64,000 nucleotides of DNA from Diphasiastrum complanatum. Its lineage: Eukaryota > Streptophyta > Lycopodiopsida > Lycopodiales > Lycopodiaceae. Position 1 is the first letter of the stretch, and each line of letters begins with the position of its first letter. Both the position numbers and the translations under genes were made by a program. The notes below the pieces were generated by a model. It was given only the letters and a program-made list of their open reading frames with translations. It ran no database searches and had not been told where the DNA came from. The stretch spans positions 12,570,721 through 12,634,720 of the forward strand of contig CM055097.1 of the NCBI GenBank assembly GCA_029204225.1, written 5' to 3'. This document shows, in pieces, positions 1 through 12,405 of the stretch.

Positions 1-1245
<1,245 letters not shown>

Positions 1246-1845
1246 CCTGAGCCGTACACACAATACAATCCGCCTATTTGATCCAAAATTCACTTGAGAG
1301 TTAGCTAGATTTATAACTACTCTTAGGGTTAGAGAAACTTAGGGTTTAGGCCTTTCTTAGCAAGGTGCAACATCTTGAATGTGATTGGTCCACATGTATG
1401 GCGTAGATGAAGAGGTGCACCATTTGCACTCTAGATCTCCTAAAATCTAGGCATTGATTTTGGCTCTAGCTCCCCCATGTTGCTCGAATTCTAATCAATA
1501 ACATTTAAGCTTAATGAAGCCTAATAAGCATGAAATTATGAGTGTCAAATGTTAACATTCTAATATGTCAAAATTTGACAACTTTCTATATTTGTTAAAA
1601 TTTATTGTATTCCAATGGTTTTTTTGTATGATTTTAGAATACGTTAGAATTCAACAAAATGAAATGTCAAAATCTAATTTATTTATATATTTGTCAAACT
1701 TTGTCAAAAATCTGATAAATCAAAATGATGAATCATGATTGAGTTGCGTAGATAGGTAGAGGGACTAAGGGATGTAAAACATCATGTGAAAAACAAAGGC
1801 TTATGGCACTAAATTTGTATGAATTCACTTAAAAACTACCCAGAG
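1246..1845. other. Unassigned AT-rich DNA
   Basis: No open frame or recognisable element. It contains a few TTAGGG-like words near 1325-1350, too few and irregular to be called telomeric. Confidence 0.6.
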
Positions 1846-1849
1846 AAGT

Positions 1850-2655
1850 GATAAATAAAAAAACCACAAGCAACTATAAATATTATTATAGAAGGCAACC
1901 CATAAGGTTATGCGCCAAAGTTTTTGAACATATAGTTGTCTAACTTTTTTTATTCCTCTTTTGTATTGCATTTTTTCAATCCAACACAAAGAGACTCAAT
2001 TACAATGTATAAAAAAATGCACAAATGTACAATGCTAGGCCAAAATTAATTTGAGAGCACAAGCCTTAAACATGTATAAATTTACATAATACAAAAGCAT
2101 TTCTTAACCTTTTCAAAATAATAATTCAAGTCTCTAGAATTGTGATATATTGAATGATAGCTCACATCTTAGATTTGAGGTAGAAAATTTGATTCTAGCC
2201 AATCACAGGTGGACGATGCTTATCTTTGTAATCTCATGCAAATACATGTAAATCATTACAAATGTTTGCTCAACTCAATTTGAGATTTGAGGTATAAAAT
2301 TTGATTCTAGCCAAGCACATGTGGACGATGTTTATTTTCGAAATTTCATGCATATACATGTAAGTCATTAAATTTTTTTGGTCAACTCAATAAATTTATG
2401 TATATTTAGACATAAGAAAATGTTTGTCAATGCCATAAGAGCCATGTATTTAGAAAGCTACACAAATCAACGAACTTTTGGCATGTTTAGAAAAATATAA
2501 TGTCACTTAACAATAATGTGACAAATATGTAACTTGGAAAGTTCATATATGCATTTTAGGACACCATATTAGAGCTCAATGTCAACTATGTACATGTCCA
2601 TTGTATTACAAGTAGGACCTCTTCCCATGAGCAAACCATGTGCAACATCCTACCA
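1850..2655 (-). repeat. Unclassified dispersed repeat, copy 1
   Basis: Read on the reverse strand, this stretch is recognisably similar to 22498-23090 on the forward strand. Shared blocks in the same order include GATGTTGCACATGG, GCATATATG with TTTCCAAGTTA, TGTGTAGCTTTCTAA, TTCTTATGTCT, TCCACATGTGCT, CCACAATTCTA-like words and GCCTAGCATTG followed by ATTTGTGCAT. No coding potential, LTR ends or terminal repeats were found. It ends where the truncated Ty3 element begins. The family is not one I can name. Confidence 0.6.
2172..2370. repeat. Direct repeat of 87 bp, two copies
   Basis: Copy 1 (2172-2258) and copy 2 (2284-2370) both run from GATTTGAGGTA to TCATTA and differ at roughly one base in seven. 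They lie 112 bp apart inside the unclassified dispersed repeat. The second family copy near 22860 appears to contain only one such unit, so the duplication probably arose after the copies separated. Confidence 0.85.
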
Positions 2656-2989
2656 ATGGGATGTTAGAGCCGGATCTACCTTTTGTAACTGCTCATGAAG
2701 CAAATCAATGTATTTTGAATTCTGAGTATTATTCGTATTTATGTTATCTGAAAGATGAATCTTACATAGATGCTTTTAGTACTCATAATGTTAATGTTGA
2801 TGTATCGACTTTTTCTAAAGCATTGTCTTTTACTGATGATAATTAGTAGAATCTCTGTCTGAGGGCAAAATCTTTAAGAGACTTAGGGAGGAGTATAACG
2901 ATATATTCCCTGAGTAGTTGCCTGAGGGCTTTCCCCCTCACGGGGTGTAGACCATCACATAGATCTCCTTTCCAACAGCTCTCCTGCAT

Positions 2990-4160
2990 TGCTTTTTCCC
3001 TACAGGATGAGCCCGAAGGAAGAAGATGAAGTTGCTAATCAACTTAAGGAGTTATTACATAAAGGCCATATTAGACCTAGTAAATCCCCTTGGGGAGCTC
3101 CTGTTTTGCGAACCGGCAAGAAAGGCGACGATATTCATCTTTGTGTCGATTAGAAAAAGCTTAATAAAATGACAATTAAGAACTGATATCCCTTACCTCA
3201 GATGAATGACTTAATGGACTAATTGAATGGTGCTAAATATTTCACCAAATTGGACCTTAGGTCGGGGTACCATCAAATTAGAATATACGAGGGGGATGTT
3301 TCCAAAACTGGTTTTTGTACTAGTAGGTATGGCCATTACGAATTTTTACTTTTACCCTTTGGTCTAATGCCCCGACAACCTTCCAGTAGATGATGAATGA
3401 TATTCTTTGTCCATATCTGGGGAAGTTTCTCGTGGTATTTTTAGATGACATACTGATCTACAATAAGACTCTTGAGGAGCACAAAGTGCATTTGCGTACA
3501 GTCTTAGATAATCTAAGGCAGACAAAGTGTTAAAGGAATCTAAATGTGAGTTTTTTCAAACTCGACTCAAGTATTTGGGACATATCATTTCTGATCGAGG
3601 TCTTGAGATTGACAATGATAAGGTCCAGAAAGTTCGTGATTGGCCAAACGGAGTGAAGAAAGCCAAACGGAAAACTAAAAAGGGTAATAAGAAGAAGACC
3701 AGAAGGCGTATGAAGATCAGTCCTCCTGTTGTTTGGATGGATGAACTTAATCAAAGCTTTGAAGATGTTGGTATCTACAGCCCCTATTTTACACATAGTG
3801 GACCCTAGCGGATCTTTCCTAGTGGAGACAGATGCTAGTGACTATGCGGTAGGTCCAGTCCTTTACCAGGTTGGTAGACCTGTGGCTTTCGAGAGCAAGA
3901 AGTTGGACCCAGCTCAAAGTAGGTATTCTACTTATTAGAGGGAACTTTTTGATGTCATCCATGCGTTAAAGATCTGGAAACATTATTTATACGGATCTAA
4001 ATTCATGGTTATGATAGATCATGAATCTCTTAAGTATATCTATGATGTCTCGGACCTTAGGGGTTGTAAGGCCCAATGGTCGAAACTCATTCAAGAGTTT
4101 GAATTTGACATTAAGTACCATTGAGGTACGTCAAATTATGTTGCTGATGCTTTGATCTGG
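2990..4160 (+). pseudogene. Ty3 reverse transcriptase-RNase H remnant (element 1)
   Basis: RT would copy the element RNA and RNase H would degrade the template strand. Visible RT motifs in order: HIRPSKSPWGAPV (about 3068-3105), a YHQIR word (about 3270), PFGLM with a frameshift (about 3357), and the catalytic FLDD box within VVFLDDILIY (about 3430-3460). RNase H follows with VETDASDYAVG (about 3825-3850), FESKKLDPAQ (about 3890) and a DHESLKY word (about 4020). Stops interrupt it at least seven times. Compared with element 2, about 40 residues between the RT thumb (KVRDWP, about 3640) and SPPVVW (about 3720) are missing, which removes the LGF..FY..FI connection segment. Confidence 0.85.
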
Positions 4161-5625
4161 ATTGGTGAAGCTAATCAATTATGCTTTGCTGAGTTCCAAT
4201 CCGAGTTGTATCTTTCTCTGCAAGATCTTTGTCGAACTGATGAGTTTTTTGGTCATATTTGGCAAGATGTCCTGGCAGGAAGCTCTTTAAAGAGAGACAA
4301 TCTTGGAAAGCAGGATTCCAAGAAATCTTGCGAAGAGAAGATACTTGATGATTATTCCATTTGGAATGGTTTGCTTTTCTGTAGAGAAAAAGTTTGTGTG
4401 CCAGATATCGCGGACATTAGGGCCCAAATCTTGCACGAGTGCCACGATAGCCCCAATGCGGGACACCCCGATATACAGAGGATGCTTGACCTTGTTAAGA
4501 GAGAATTTTATTGGCCAAAAATGAAAGGTCATGTCGAGGCATACGTTCAAAAGTGTGAACAATGTCACGTAAATAGAGCGAAAAGACTCAAAGCAGCTAG
4601 TCTGTTGCATCCATTGGAAATTCCCAACAAGAAATGAGAAAGTAATTCCATGGATTTTGTGGTCGGACTTCCCAAGTCAGGGAAGGGTCACAATGCTATT
4701 TAGGTAGTAGTTGATAGGCTAACCGAAATGGCACAATTTATTCCAACAAAAACTATTGTCAAAGCTTCTGAACTTGCTCAACTCTTCGTTGAAAAGTTAT
4801 TCAGGTTGTATGGATTGTCGAACGATATTGTTAGTGATCGGGACTCCAAGTTCTTAGGCAAGTTCTGGTAGGCGATCTTTCAAAGACTAGAAACTACCTT
4901 AAGTCTATCATCTACAGATCACCCAGAAACCGATGATCAGACCAAACGTGTCAACCAATCGATGGAAGATATGCTTTGTGCATATTTCTCCAGGCGACAA
5001 TCAAATTGAGAAAAGTATCTCCCAATGGTTGAGTTCGCATACAATAGTATGAAGCATTCTTCCATTGGTTTTAGTCCTTTTATGCTCTTGTACGGCTTTC
5101 AGCCTCGTTCTCATATCTCTGTGGGACTCAAAGGTCTCAAGGTTCAAGCTGTAGTGGATTTCTTGCACGATATGCAAGAAATGTTGTAGGTGGCTAGGAA
5201 AGCATTCAATCGGCTCAGGACCGAGCCCAACTTTATGCTAACCGAAGCCGCGCTCCTCGAGAATATGAGATCGATGACTGGGTGTATCTTAGAATCCCAA
5301 AAGACTCTAAGACACTTCGAATGGAAAAATGTTTGAAGTTATTTCCACATTTTAGCGGTCCTTTCAAAGTTCTTAACAAGATTGGTAGAGCTGCTTACAG
5401 ACTAGAACTTCCTGTTGGAAATAAGGTTCATCTTGTATTCCATGTTAGTCGTTTAAAGGAACAACTTGGTGGGAAAGATGACCTAATTCCCACAGATGAT
5501 CGAGAAATCCTTTGATTTCTGAACATCTAATTCATTGGAAAGGTATGTTAGATGATGAGGACACCTGGGATAAGGAGGATGATTTAAGACTTAGATTCTC
5601 TGGTTTCTTCCCATAGAAGGAAGTT
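4152..5625 (+). pseudogene. Ty3 integrase with chromodomain-like tail, broken (element 1)
   Basis: The zinc-binding HHCC region is intact in the open segment 4152-4637 (HECHDSPNAGH, then KCEQCHVN). The catalytic core follows with the first acidic residue in SMDFVVGLP (about 4650) and the second in VSDRDSKF (about 4835). The region of the third has DDQTKRVNQSMEDM (about 4930-4970), where the usual DGQT reads DDQT. Core stops at about 4636, 4701, 4869, 5008 and 5188 each fit a single C-to-T or G-to-A change from Gln, Arg or Trp codons. The C-terminus (5282-5515) gives VYLRIPKDSKT and FHVSRLKE. A frame change then leads into HLIHWKGMLDDEDTW, a chromodomain-like tail ending at about 5619. Confidence 0.85.
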
Positions 5626-5646
5626 TTTATGGGAGGGAGAATTTTA

Positions 5647-6131
5647 TGTACCATAATGGTATGCCCTTCAGTGACGGCCTCACAAGGGGCATGACGCAGG
5701 ACTGGAGTTATCGACATGTCTAGGTGCCATGTGTCACCATCCTAGGTGGTCACATGTCACCAGCAGGACCGTGCCTAATGGGACCCACTGTGCTATGCCT
5801 ATATAGTGGTGGGGTTTCTCTCTTTCCATTCACTGAGTCTACCCGGGAGTTGGTGAATGGAGAGCACGTGCATGAGCGAGGATGTATCTCCAGGCCAGGA
5901 GATGTGTGCTAGGGAGAGCCGAGTGTGATGGCTGGTGGTATGGGATGCCAGTTATCGTAGGGGGCTTGACCGGGCATGATTATGTCGATTGCTCCAAAGC
6001 ATGGGGGTGGGTCGGTTGTTACCCTACGGTTGGGCAGTTACGGTGTGTTGTCACTGGTATGGGGTGTGCGGAACCTTTAAGGTAGTCGATGATCCTAGGG
6101 AGTTGCTAATAGTAGTATATCTCTGAAACCA
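5647..6131 (+). repeat. Probable 3' LTR of element 1
   Basis: Starts TGTACCATAATGG just after the purine-rich tract GGGAGGGAGA (5631-5640), and carries a TATA-like CTATATAG at 5799-5806. The right end is taken as the CA at 6130-6131, where a copia LTR begins. That end could be truncated, because no second copy exists in the window for comparison. Confidence 0.55.
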
Positions 6132-7046
6132 TGTTGGAAAGAGGAATGTTGATTCGATAAGTTGAAGACTGTGAACAAACTGTCGAGCACAATGGGATGA
6201 GCTTTCTTTTCTAATGCATGACTATGCCTATCAATAATTGAATAAAGCTATAATGACAAAAGTCACGTTCAATCCGTTTTAGCAACTAACTTTGAAATCA
6301 TTAGCACTAAAGTGATTTTATAGCCAAACAATGAAGTATTGAATATTGCAATGTTGAAGTATTCAATAGATCTAATGAAACAATAACAAACTTATCAGTT
6401 ACAAATAACTACAAAGAAACATACATTTTGATATGATATTGAACGCAATAAGAAGATAGATTGATTCAGTAAGTAGCATGTACAAATCAGATGATGAGAG
6501 CACAAAACGACAGTGGGTGAAAATTGTGTACTCTAAGCTATCTCTAAGTAACTAAAAACTCTGTCTGATGAACTTTCGCTAGTAAGCGCTAATACAATAC
6601 TCTAATGGAGCTCTAAAAAAAAAACCTTTCTAGAGACTTAAGAGTCTTTGACGATCAACTATTTATACTAAAACAATTTAAGCGTATCTAGTAGATAAGC
6701 TAATCAGGTCGCACTTGCAATTGGTAGATAGCCGTAATGCGCTGGCATCCCACTTTAGGATTTCCTAGAAATTTACTTGCAAAATGGTTAGAGCAAGTCT
6801 TTAGCTTTACATCAGATGGAACATTAATTGTCGTTCTTTGACATGGTCGACTCCTTCGACTTTCATCGACGTTGTCGATATATCGGATGTTGTCCGATAT
6901 GTCGAAGCCACCTGTTGAGCAATTGCCAAGTATTTCTATAGATTGTGTAGGAACACGAATAAAACTACAGAGCTGGATCATAAAATGGATGTAGATTAAA
7001 GATCAGTTATTCGGATAAATCATTCCGATAGTAGAATAATCCAACA
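6132..7046 (-). repeat. Copia LTR, family L1 (915 bp)
   Basis: Bounded by TGTTGGA and TCCAACA and closely similar along its length to the solo LTR at 30952-31835. Both share blocks such as CACTAAAGTGATTTTATAGC and CGTAATGCGCTGGCAT-like words. Immediately left, on the reverse strand, is TGGTTTCAGAGA. That resembles the initiator tRNA-Met primer site TGGTATCAGAGC and suggests a reverse-strand 5' LTR whose internal region has been lost. The flanking five bases do not form a target duplication. Confidence 0.7.
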
Positions 7047-8015
7047 GAATTATTCAACAATCAACACTCTTTGACACTCGATAGTTATTCAACAATCCTC
7101 CAACAACCATTCAATTTGACCTTCATTCGAATCTTATACGTATAAACTAGCACTAATCAACGTACTTCTACTGCACTTTCTAATAGAAATAGACAACAAT
7201 CTTACTTCAAAATGACTTTTGAGTTGATCATGTATGGATATCTATACACATTAACTACAGTCGAACTATTTATTCTAGGACAATACGATCTTAAATATAT
7301 CTATAAATAGAAACATGAATCACCATCAAATGAATGTTGGCTAAAAAGTTATTCTACTAGCAATTTCAATGTAGTCATAGCTACAAGCTTTCAAGCTATA
7401 GACTCAAAACTCCTTACAGTTTCAATTTTTTGCTCTTTGTAGTTCAAAAAACAAAACATGATTTGAACAATTTTCTTACTAATCAGTCCTCGTACTTGAA
7501 TTATGATCTTGAGTTTTATCATGCTCAGTTTTTATATTATTGGAACACAGGCAATTCAACTCAAATTAAGTACCTTTATTCTATAAGATATATAGCTCAA
7601 ATTCAGCATTGCTATTGAGTATAGTGAAATATCCAAATTGTCTACTTTACTCTTTAACTTAGTTTGTAACTATCTGATTCATTTATTTTCTTAGTTATTG
7701 GTGATTGTAGAGGAAAGATCAAGGTAGATCAGTGTCATTCCGCTATCAGGCATTGATCCTAACATTGCGATCTTTCTTTGATTATAGTTTATCCCAAATA
7801 TTAAAAAAATACTCCTTCGAAAATAAGAGAATATACCTTGAGCAAATTTGTGGGTCCATACAACTAACAGAATCAAAAGCCACCCCATGAAAGTCCTCTA
7901 AAAGGATTTGAAGTGGCCTCATTCTCATTTGGGAAGTAATAAATTGATGACAATGCTAAAAATCGACAAAATTGCAATTTTTAAGGCTTCCGAGGATTCA
8001 ATTCCAAGTAGTCAG
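7047..8015. other. Unassigned DNA between two LTR remnants
   Basis: AT-rich sequence without recognisable domains. Open frames are short and lack homology that I can see. Confidence 0.5.
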
Positions 8016-8203
8016 TGTGAAAAATCCAAAATATTCACACGTGTGAGGAACCACCAAAAACATGTGAATGATCTTACCAAAGTTTTGTGTTAGCACCTAG
8101 ATCACATGGAGAGTGAAATCCACAATCTACCTTAAGAATCTAAGACTAAATCATAGTATAGAAGGCTATTGATCAAAGCTTCATTAATTCCACACGTGTG
8201 GAG
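8016..8203 (-). repeat. Truncated copia 3' LTR (family L2)
   Basis: Matches 13081-13269 almost base for base (TGTGAAAAATCC to CACACGTGTGGAG), in the same orientation. The left flank is not a primer site, so on the reverse strand this reads as the terminal 188 bp of a 3' LTR. The rest of the LTR was lost where the Tat-like element begins at 8204. Confidence 0.75.
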
Positions 8204-9044
8204 TGTTAGCATCTGTGCTAACAAAAAAAAAAGAAAAAAGAGAGAAATAAAACTCCGTGGCATGTGTTTTGTAAGTCCACAAACGAGTGTCTGTTAATAA
8301 ACTTCCGCCATGGCATGTGTTTCTAAGCCCATGAGTAGAAGTTTAAAAAAATAATAAAATAGCTTAAACTTAGATTTAGAACTTAGACTTAGGAAATTTA
8401 AGATTAGAAATATTCTGTCTTAAGTTTTCCTAAGTTAAAAAACTTTGAAGTTCTAAATCCTAAGTTAGAAGTTCTAAAAAGGCTAGAAATAGATTAGTCC
8501 CATAAGTTAGTGGGTACTTATGGAAGAACCTCCTTGCCATAAAAGGAGAGGTATTTGCCTTGTAAATAACACTTTTGAGATTAAGCTATCAAATTCTCTA
8601 TTTTTGAGATTATCTCTCTATTTCATTTGTGTTCCCTTTGGGAAGGTGCATAGCTTGAGGGAAGGTGCTCGGGCCTCCTCTTGCCTCCTTCTCATTGGTT
8701 TGTATTGTGGCATGTATTTGTTGGTTAATTATTTAGTTAGCCACAATTTATTATTTCATTTCCCTTTGGGAGCTAGTATTAGTTTTATGGTTTGCTAGTT
8801 GGGAAGCCTTAGCAAGCCTAGTTTATTGTTGATCCTTGCTAGTTGGGTACCGCCTTAGCCACACCTTAATTAGTTTCTATTTCGAGCACCAGTTGGGAAG
8901 CCTTGGTGCTCCCTTTTCATTTATGTTTTTATTTCATAGTTGTTAAGCTTTGTAGAACTTAGAAGGTGGACGACCAGTCTACCACTATACTACGCACGAA
9001 CTCTTCATTAGACCTAGCCACCGTAGAAAATAGAAATACTTTCA
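8204..9044 (+). repeat. 5' LTR of element B with palindromic tip
   Basis: Begins with the perfect inverted pair TGTTAGCA...TGCTAACA (8204-8223, 4-base loop) and ends TTTCA just before the primer site. CATAAAAGG at about 8538-8546 is a candidate TATA box. The LTR at 13543-14354 has the same design (TGTTGG...CCAACA tip, Asp primer site) but little sequence identity, so it is a related family. Confidence 0.65.
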
Positions 9045-9047
9045 AAA

Positions 9048-9065
9048 TTGGTGCCGTTGTCGCTT
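9048..9065 (+). other. Degenerate tRNA-Asp primer-binding site
   Basis: TTGGTGCCGTTGTCGC differs at a few positions from TGGCGCCGTTGCCGGGGA, the complement of the plant tRNA-Asp 3' end seen intact at 14356-14373. Its position four bases after the LTR supports the assignment. Confidence 0.65.
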
Positions 9066-9390
9066 TTTAAACATTTTTTACCTAGCTTCTTTTTCTTTTA
9101 TTTTTTTGCCTCCATGTTGTGTATTTGCTTGTTTGCCTGTCTTCTATCTTCCAACCCCAACACGAGTCTTCTCTCCAGGTCCTACACGAGCTGCGGAGCA
9201 ACTTATCGAGCCGGGAGGAAGCAACATAAGAGTCGACTTGGGCATTGTCTTTGAAAAGAAATGACCCAAGTGACATTTTTTTAAACCAAACATGTATATC
9301 AAAATTTGCCAATCTGTTTGCAGCCCTAACAGACCCTGATCTTTCATTTTATTACCTCCACGAATTTTGACCACTATCAGATTCTGAGAA

Positions 9391-10371
9391 ATGACTGATG
9401 CTATTCGTGAGGAAGATGAAGGTTCCGACGATGACTTTGACCATCGTGAAAAGAAATCTAAGAATCCGGACCGTCCTAATCACTCAAAGTCTGACAATGT
9501 TGCCCAATCTTCTGAACTTCTGCATCAAATGGAAATCTGGCAAAAAACTCAACAATCTCGTATGGGTAAGCTCACTGCCGATTTCCAAATTGCCATGAAA
9601 CAAATTGCTGAGAAACTCTTTCTAGCAAGAGAAAATGTTTGGTGTCCAATCAGCTCACAGCATCATACTGCTAATGAATGCCCTCAACTGCGAAACCATT
9701 TTCCAACAGCAACCAAACCCACCATCTATCGAGCATACCGCCCCTACCCTCCACAACAGCCTGTGCCACGACCAGGGGTCTACCAACCACGACCAACTGC
9801 ACCAAATCAGTACCAACCACCACGTCAATAGTTTGTCATTAATCAACCTACCCCACAACAAGTTGTCCATTATCTTGATCTGAATACCATCAATCCGTCA
9901 ACCTACTATGTGGAAGACAATACTCAACTGCAATACTCTCCTGAAGCGATTGTTTATTATACATATGATTCTAATGCTCAAGTAGTGGATCCCAATGCCC
10001 AAGCTTACAATCCAAACCAAGCTATCTTTGTCGCGCATCAACTCCCTGCAATACGAGGATATTTTATCTCTGCAGGTAAGCATCCCAGTATTTGCTGCCC
10101 AGATAAACTCCATTTTCCTCCAGCTTGTGAAAACTGTGATATTGAACATCATGTGAAGGACTTCCCATCCCGATCCAAACCTGCTGCTCCTGTTTGTTCA
10201 GTGCAAGTAGAAACTTTACCAGTTGAGACTCATCCTGCTTGGGTCTTGACTCAGGCACAAACCCAATGCCAAGTCCCTACACTTGCACCAAGCAAAATTC
10301 AGCAACAGTCTATCCCTCCAAGTGAAGATTTGACCCCGATAGTTTATCCTCACCCATTCAAAGAAATTTGA
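9391..10371 (+). pseudogene. Gag-like region of element B
   Basis: Two open frames (9391-9831 and 9910-10371) separated by a stop at 9829 and a short gap in the same frame. The first is acidic at its N-terminus, then has a short helical stretch (QMEIWQKTQQSRMGKL), a degenerate Cys/His motif (WCPISSQHHTANECPQ) and a Pro/Tyr/Gln-rich tail. The second continues the low-complexity spacer with a second Cys-rich word (CCPDKLHFPPACENC). The conserved capsid-type Retrotrans_gag domain expected upstream is missing. This composition fits the C-terminal gag and spacer of Tat/Athila elements, although gag alone would not be diagnostic. Confidence 0.6.
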
Positions 10372-10679
10372 CTGCATCATTAGTATTGCCAGCACATCCG
10401 CATGCCACCCAACAATCTTCCACCTCTCATAAAGTACCTCACAAGCCTTTTGAAAGCAAAACCCTTAAAGGTACTGAAGTCTGGAGAAATCTACTACAAG
10501 CCAATGTCACTCTTTCTTTCCATGTTCTCTGGAAGCATGCTGGCAAATGAAAACACCAGATCCAATCCAATGACACCACCAGCCCTGATGAGTTGCCTAA
10601 AATGCCTTTACACCTAACCAATCCACTCATCAAATAAGGCAACATCAAAATCCCAGCTACCCATCACCAATCACGTGAA

Positions 10680-11201
10680 GTTTTAGTAGTTCTCGATGGT
10701 GGCTCTAGTGTCAGTATCATTTCCACATCCCTCATGATAGAATGGAATCTGAGAGACAAGCTTGCCAAACCCACTTGTCAGCTTAGGATGGCTGATCAAA
10801 GTGTGGTCCGACCTACCGATTTCCTCCCACAAGTGCTGATCAAACTAGGAGGTCTAAAGTTTTCTGTAGATCTAGTAGTACTTGATATTCCCAATAATGC
10901 CTATTCCTATGGATTACTACTTGGTTGTCCATGGCTCACCAATGCAAGATTAGTTCATGATTGGAGCAAAGACCGAGTCACTTTTGAAAATTGTGACAAT
11001 TCTGTCACCATTGATTCAACGGGCAAACTCAAACCTGCACGCATTCATGGCGAAGGGTCATCGACCACCAACTCAGTGTTTGAACCATACCAGTCCAGCC
11101 ACAAAAAAGGTCATTATGTTAAATCTACTGATATCATAAACTCGAGTCACAGTTTAGCTACCATTGATTGTGTGAATGTCATTTACTGTGCTCAGCTTTA
11201 G
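10680..11201 (+). pseudogene. Retropepsin-like protease of element B
   Basis: Carries the aspartic protease active-site word VVLDGGSSVSII (about 10690-10725). A DGG form is usual in Tat/Athila-like plant elements where other retroelements have DSG or DTG. Further on is LLLGCPWLTNARLVHDW (about 10917-10967), the conserved post-protease motif of this lineage. The frame 10734-11201 is open and stops at 11201. It would have processed the polyprotein. The same motif occurs in 21092-21760. Confidence 0.75.
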
Positions 11202-11393
11202 GATGATTGTATTTTTCCACTCCTAATCGATCAATTACCTGATCTTGATACACCTACCATCAATATCAACTTTATTGATATCCTTTCACACAATGATAAG
11301 TTACTAAATGTTGCATGGCTACCTACTAATGAATCAGAAGATTTATTCGTAGATGACTAAAATGTCTTACAAATTCATAATTGCCCAGATGAT

Positions 11394-12405
11394 TTGGACA
11401 TTTTTGATATTCAAATACTCAATTACATGGAGGCACTTCCACTTAGGGCCTATCCGCAACATGCTTCCAAGGTGGAACCAGTTGCCAAGGTTACAGTTGA
11501 AAAGCTTGATACAAAATTCTATTGCGCCAAATGCCCAAACTATCCATGGGATCTCTGCAAGGAGGAGACCATCTTTCAAATTCATGACGAGATCCTCCAT
11601 GACGTATCACCCCATTCCTCATCCACACACCTCCCCACAACCAAAGCCTCAACCATGTGGCCATCTTATGAAAGAAAAGATGAAAAATCGCTTCAAATTC
11701 AATCGCCTGACGATCTCACAACTGTTAGGAAAGTTTCCAAGATTGCCTCTATTCCTACACGAACCCCCGAATGTCCCCAATCACCATCTCGGCAGGCAAA
11801 AGGCAAGGCCCCTCTTGAATCTTCAGCCCATGATGTCCCTGCATACTTTAAGGACTATACGATTGAGGATGTCACAATCCAATTACCCCAAGCTCAACGA
11901 ATGACAATTTGCCCTACGAAGGCCCTGTGCGGGGATCATCTCAATCGCGAACAACGCGGACAGCTTGAAAATTTCCTGCGAAAATATAGACATGTTTTGC
12001 ATGGACCTATAAAAACATGAAAGGCGTCTCACCCTAGGTAGCTGTGCATCGTATTCTACTTAAACCGGGTGCGAGGCCAACTGCTAGTCGTCCATATAGA
12101 TGCAATCCAATCTATAAGGCCAAGATCAAAGAAGAATTACAAGGCCTCTTAGATGCGAGATTTATCTATGAAAACGAACATATCGAGTGGGTCTCCCCAA
12201 TTGTTATCATTCCCAAGAAAAATGGAAAATTCTGAATCTGTGTCGACTTTAAGAAACTTAACGTCGTCACCTAACGTGATCATTTTCCATTACCTTTTGG
12301 AGAATCCATCTTAGAAAATCTAGCAGGAGATGAGGCTTACTCCTTATTAGATGGCTTTAGCGGATACAATATGATCCAAATTGCTGAAGAACATCAACAT
12401 AAACC
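11394..12405 (+). pseudogene. Protease-RT linker and RT start of element B
   Basis: The open frame 11394-12020 has a Cys pair (CAKCPNYPWDLC) and ends with LENFLRKYRHVLHGP, the usual lead-in to RT. RT begins at about 12044 (RILLKPGARPTASRPYRCNP) and continues with SPIVIIPKKNGKF, a stop, then ICVDFKKLNVVT and YSLLDGFSGYNMIQIAEE. Sequence departs from RT at about 12405, so the catalytic aspartates and everything after them are absent. Confidence 0.75.

Larger units (their letters stand above)
2660..6131 (+). mobile_element. Decayed chromodomain Ty3/gypsy element (element 1)
   Basis: A 5'-truncated Ty3 element. The first recognisable pol sequence lies upstream of RT (about 2670-2845). RT, RNase H, integrase and a chromodomain-like tail follow, then a purine-rich tract (about 5631-5640) and a probable 3' LTR from 5647. 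No 5' LTR, primer site, gag or protease is present. Many internal stops and frameshifts show it is inactive. Layout and protein sequence resemble the element at 14375-21091, but the LTR differs, so it is a related family. Its right end is uncertain because a copia LTR abuts it. Confidence 0.85.
8204..12405 (+). mobile_element. Truncated Tat/Athila-like Ty3 element (element B)
   Basis: Comprises a 5' LTR (8204-9044), a degenerate tRNA-Asp type primer site (9048-9065), gag-like frames, a retropepsin with DGG active site, a long protease-RT linker and the start of RT. It breaks off at about 12405 within the RT, between FSGYNMIQIAEEHQ and the expected PFG/catalytic region. No 3' LTR is present. 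It sits between the two LTR remnants of a reverse-strand copia element, so it is either nested in that element or joined to it by deletion. Confidence 0.75.

Noticed and set aside
1325-1350. Telomere-like TTAGGG words
   Set aside because: Only two irregular words, expected by chance in AT-rich DNA.
6118-6131. Exact 5-bp target duplication for the LTR at 6132-7046
   Set aside because: Flanks AACCA and GAATT do not match. The primer-like sequence is reported only as a possibility.
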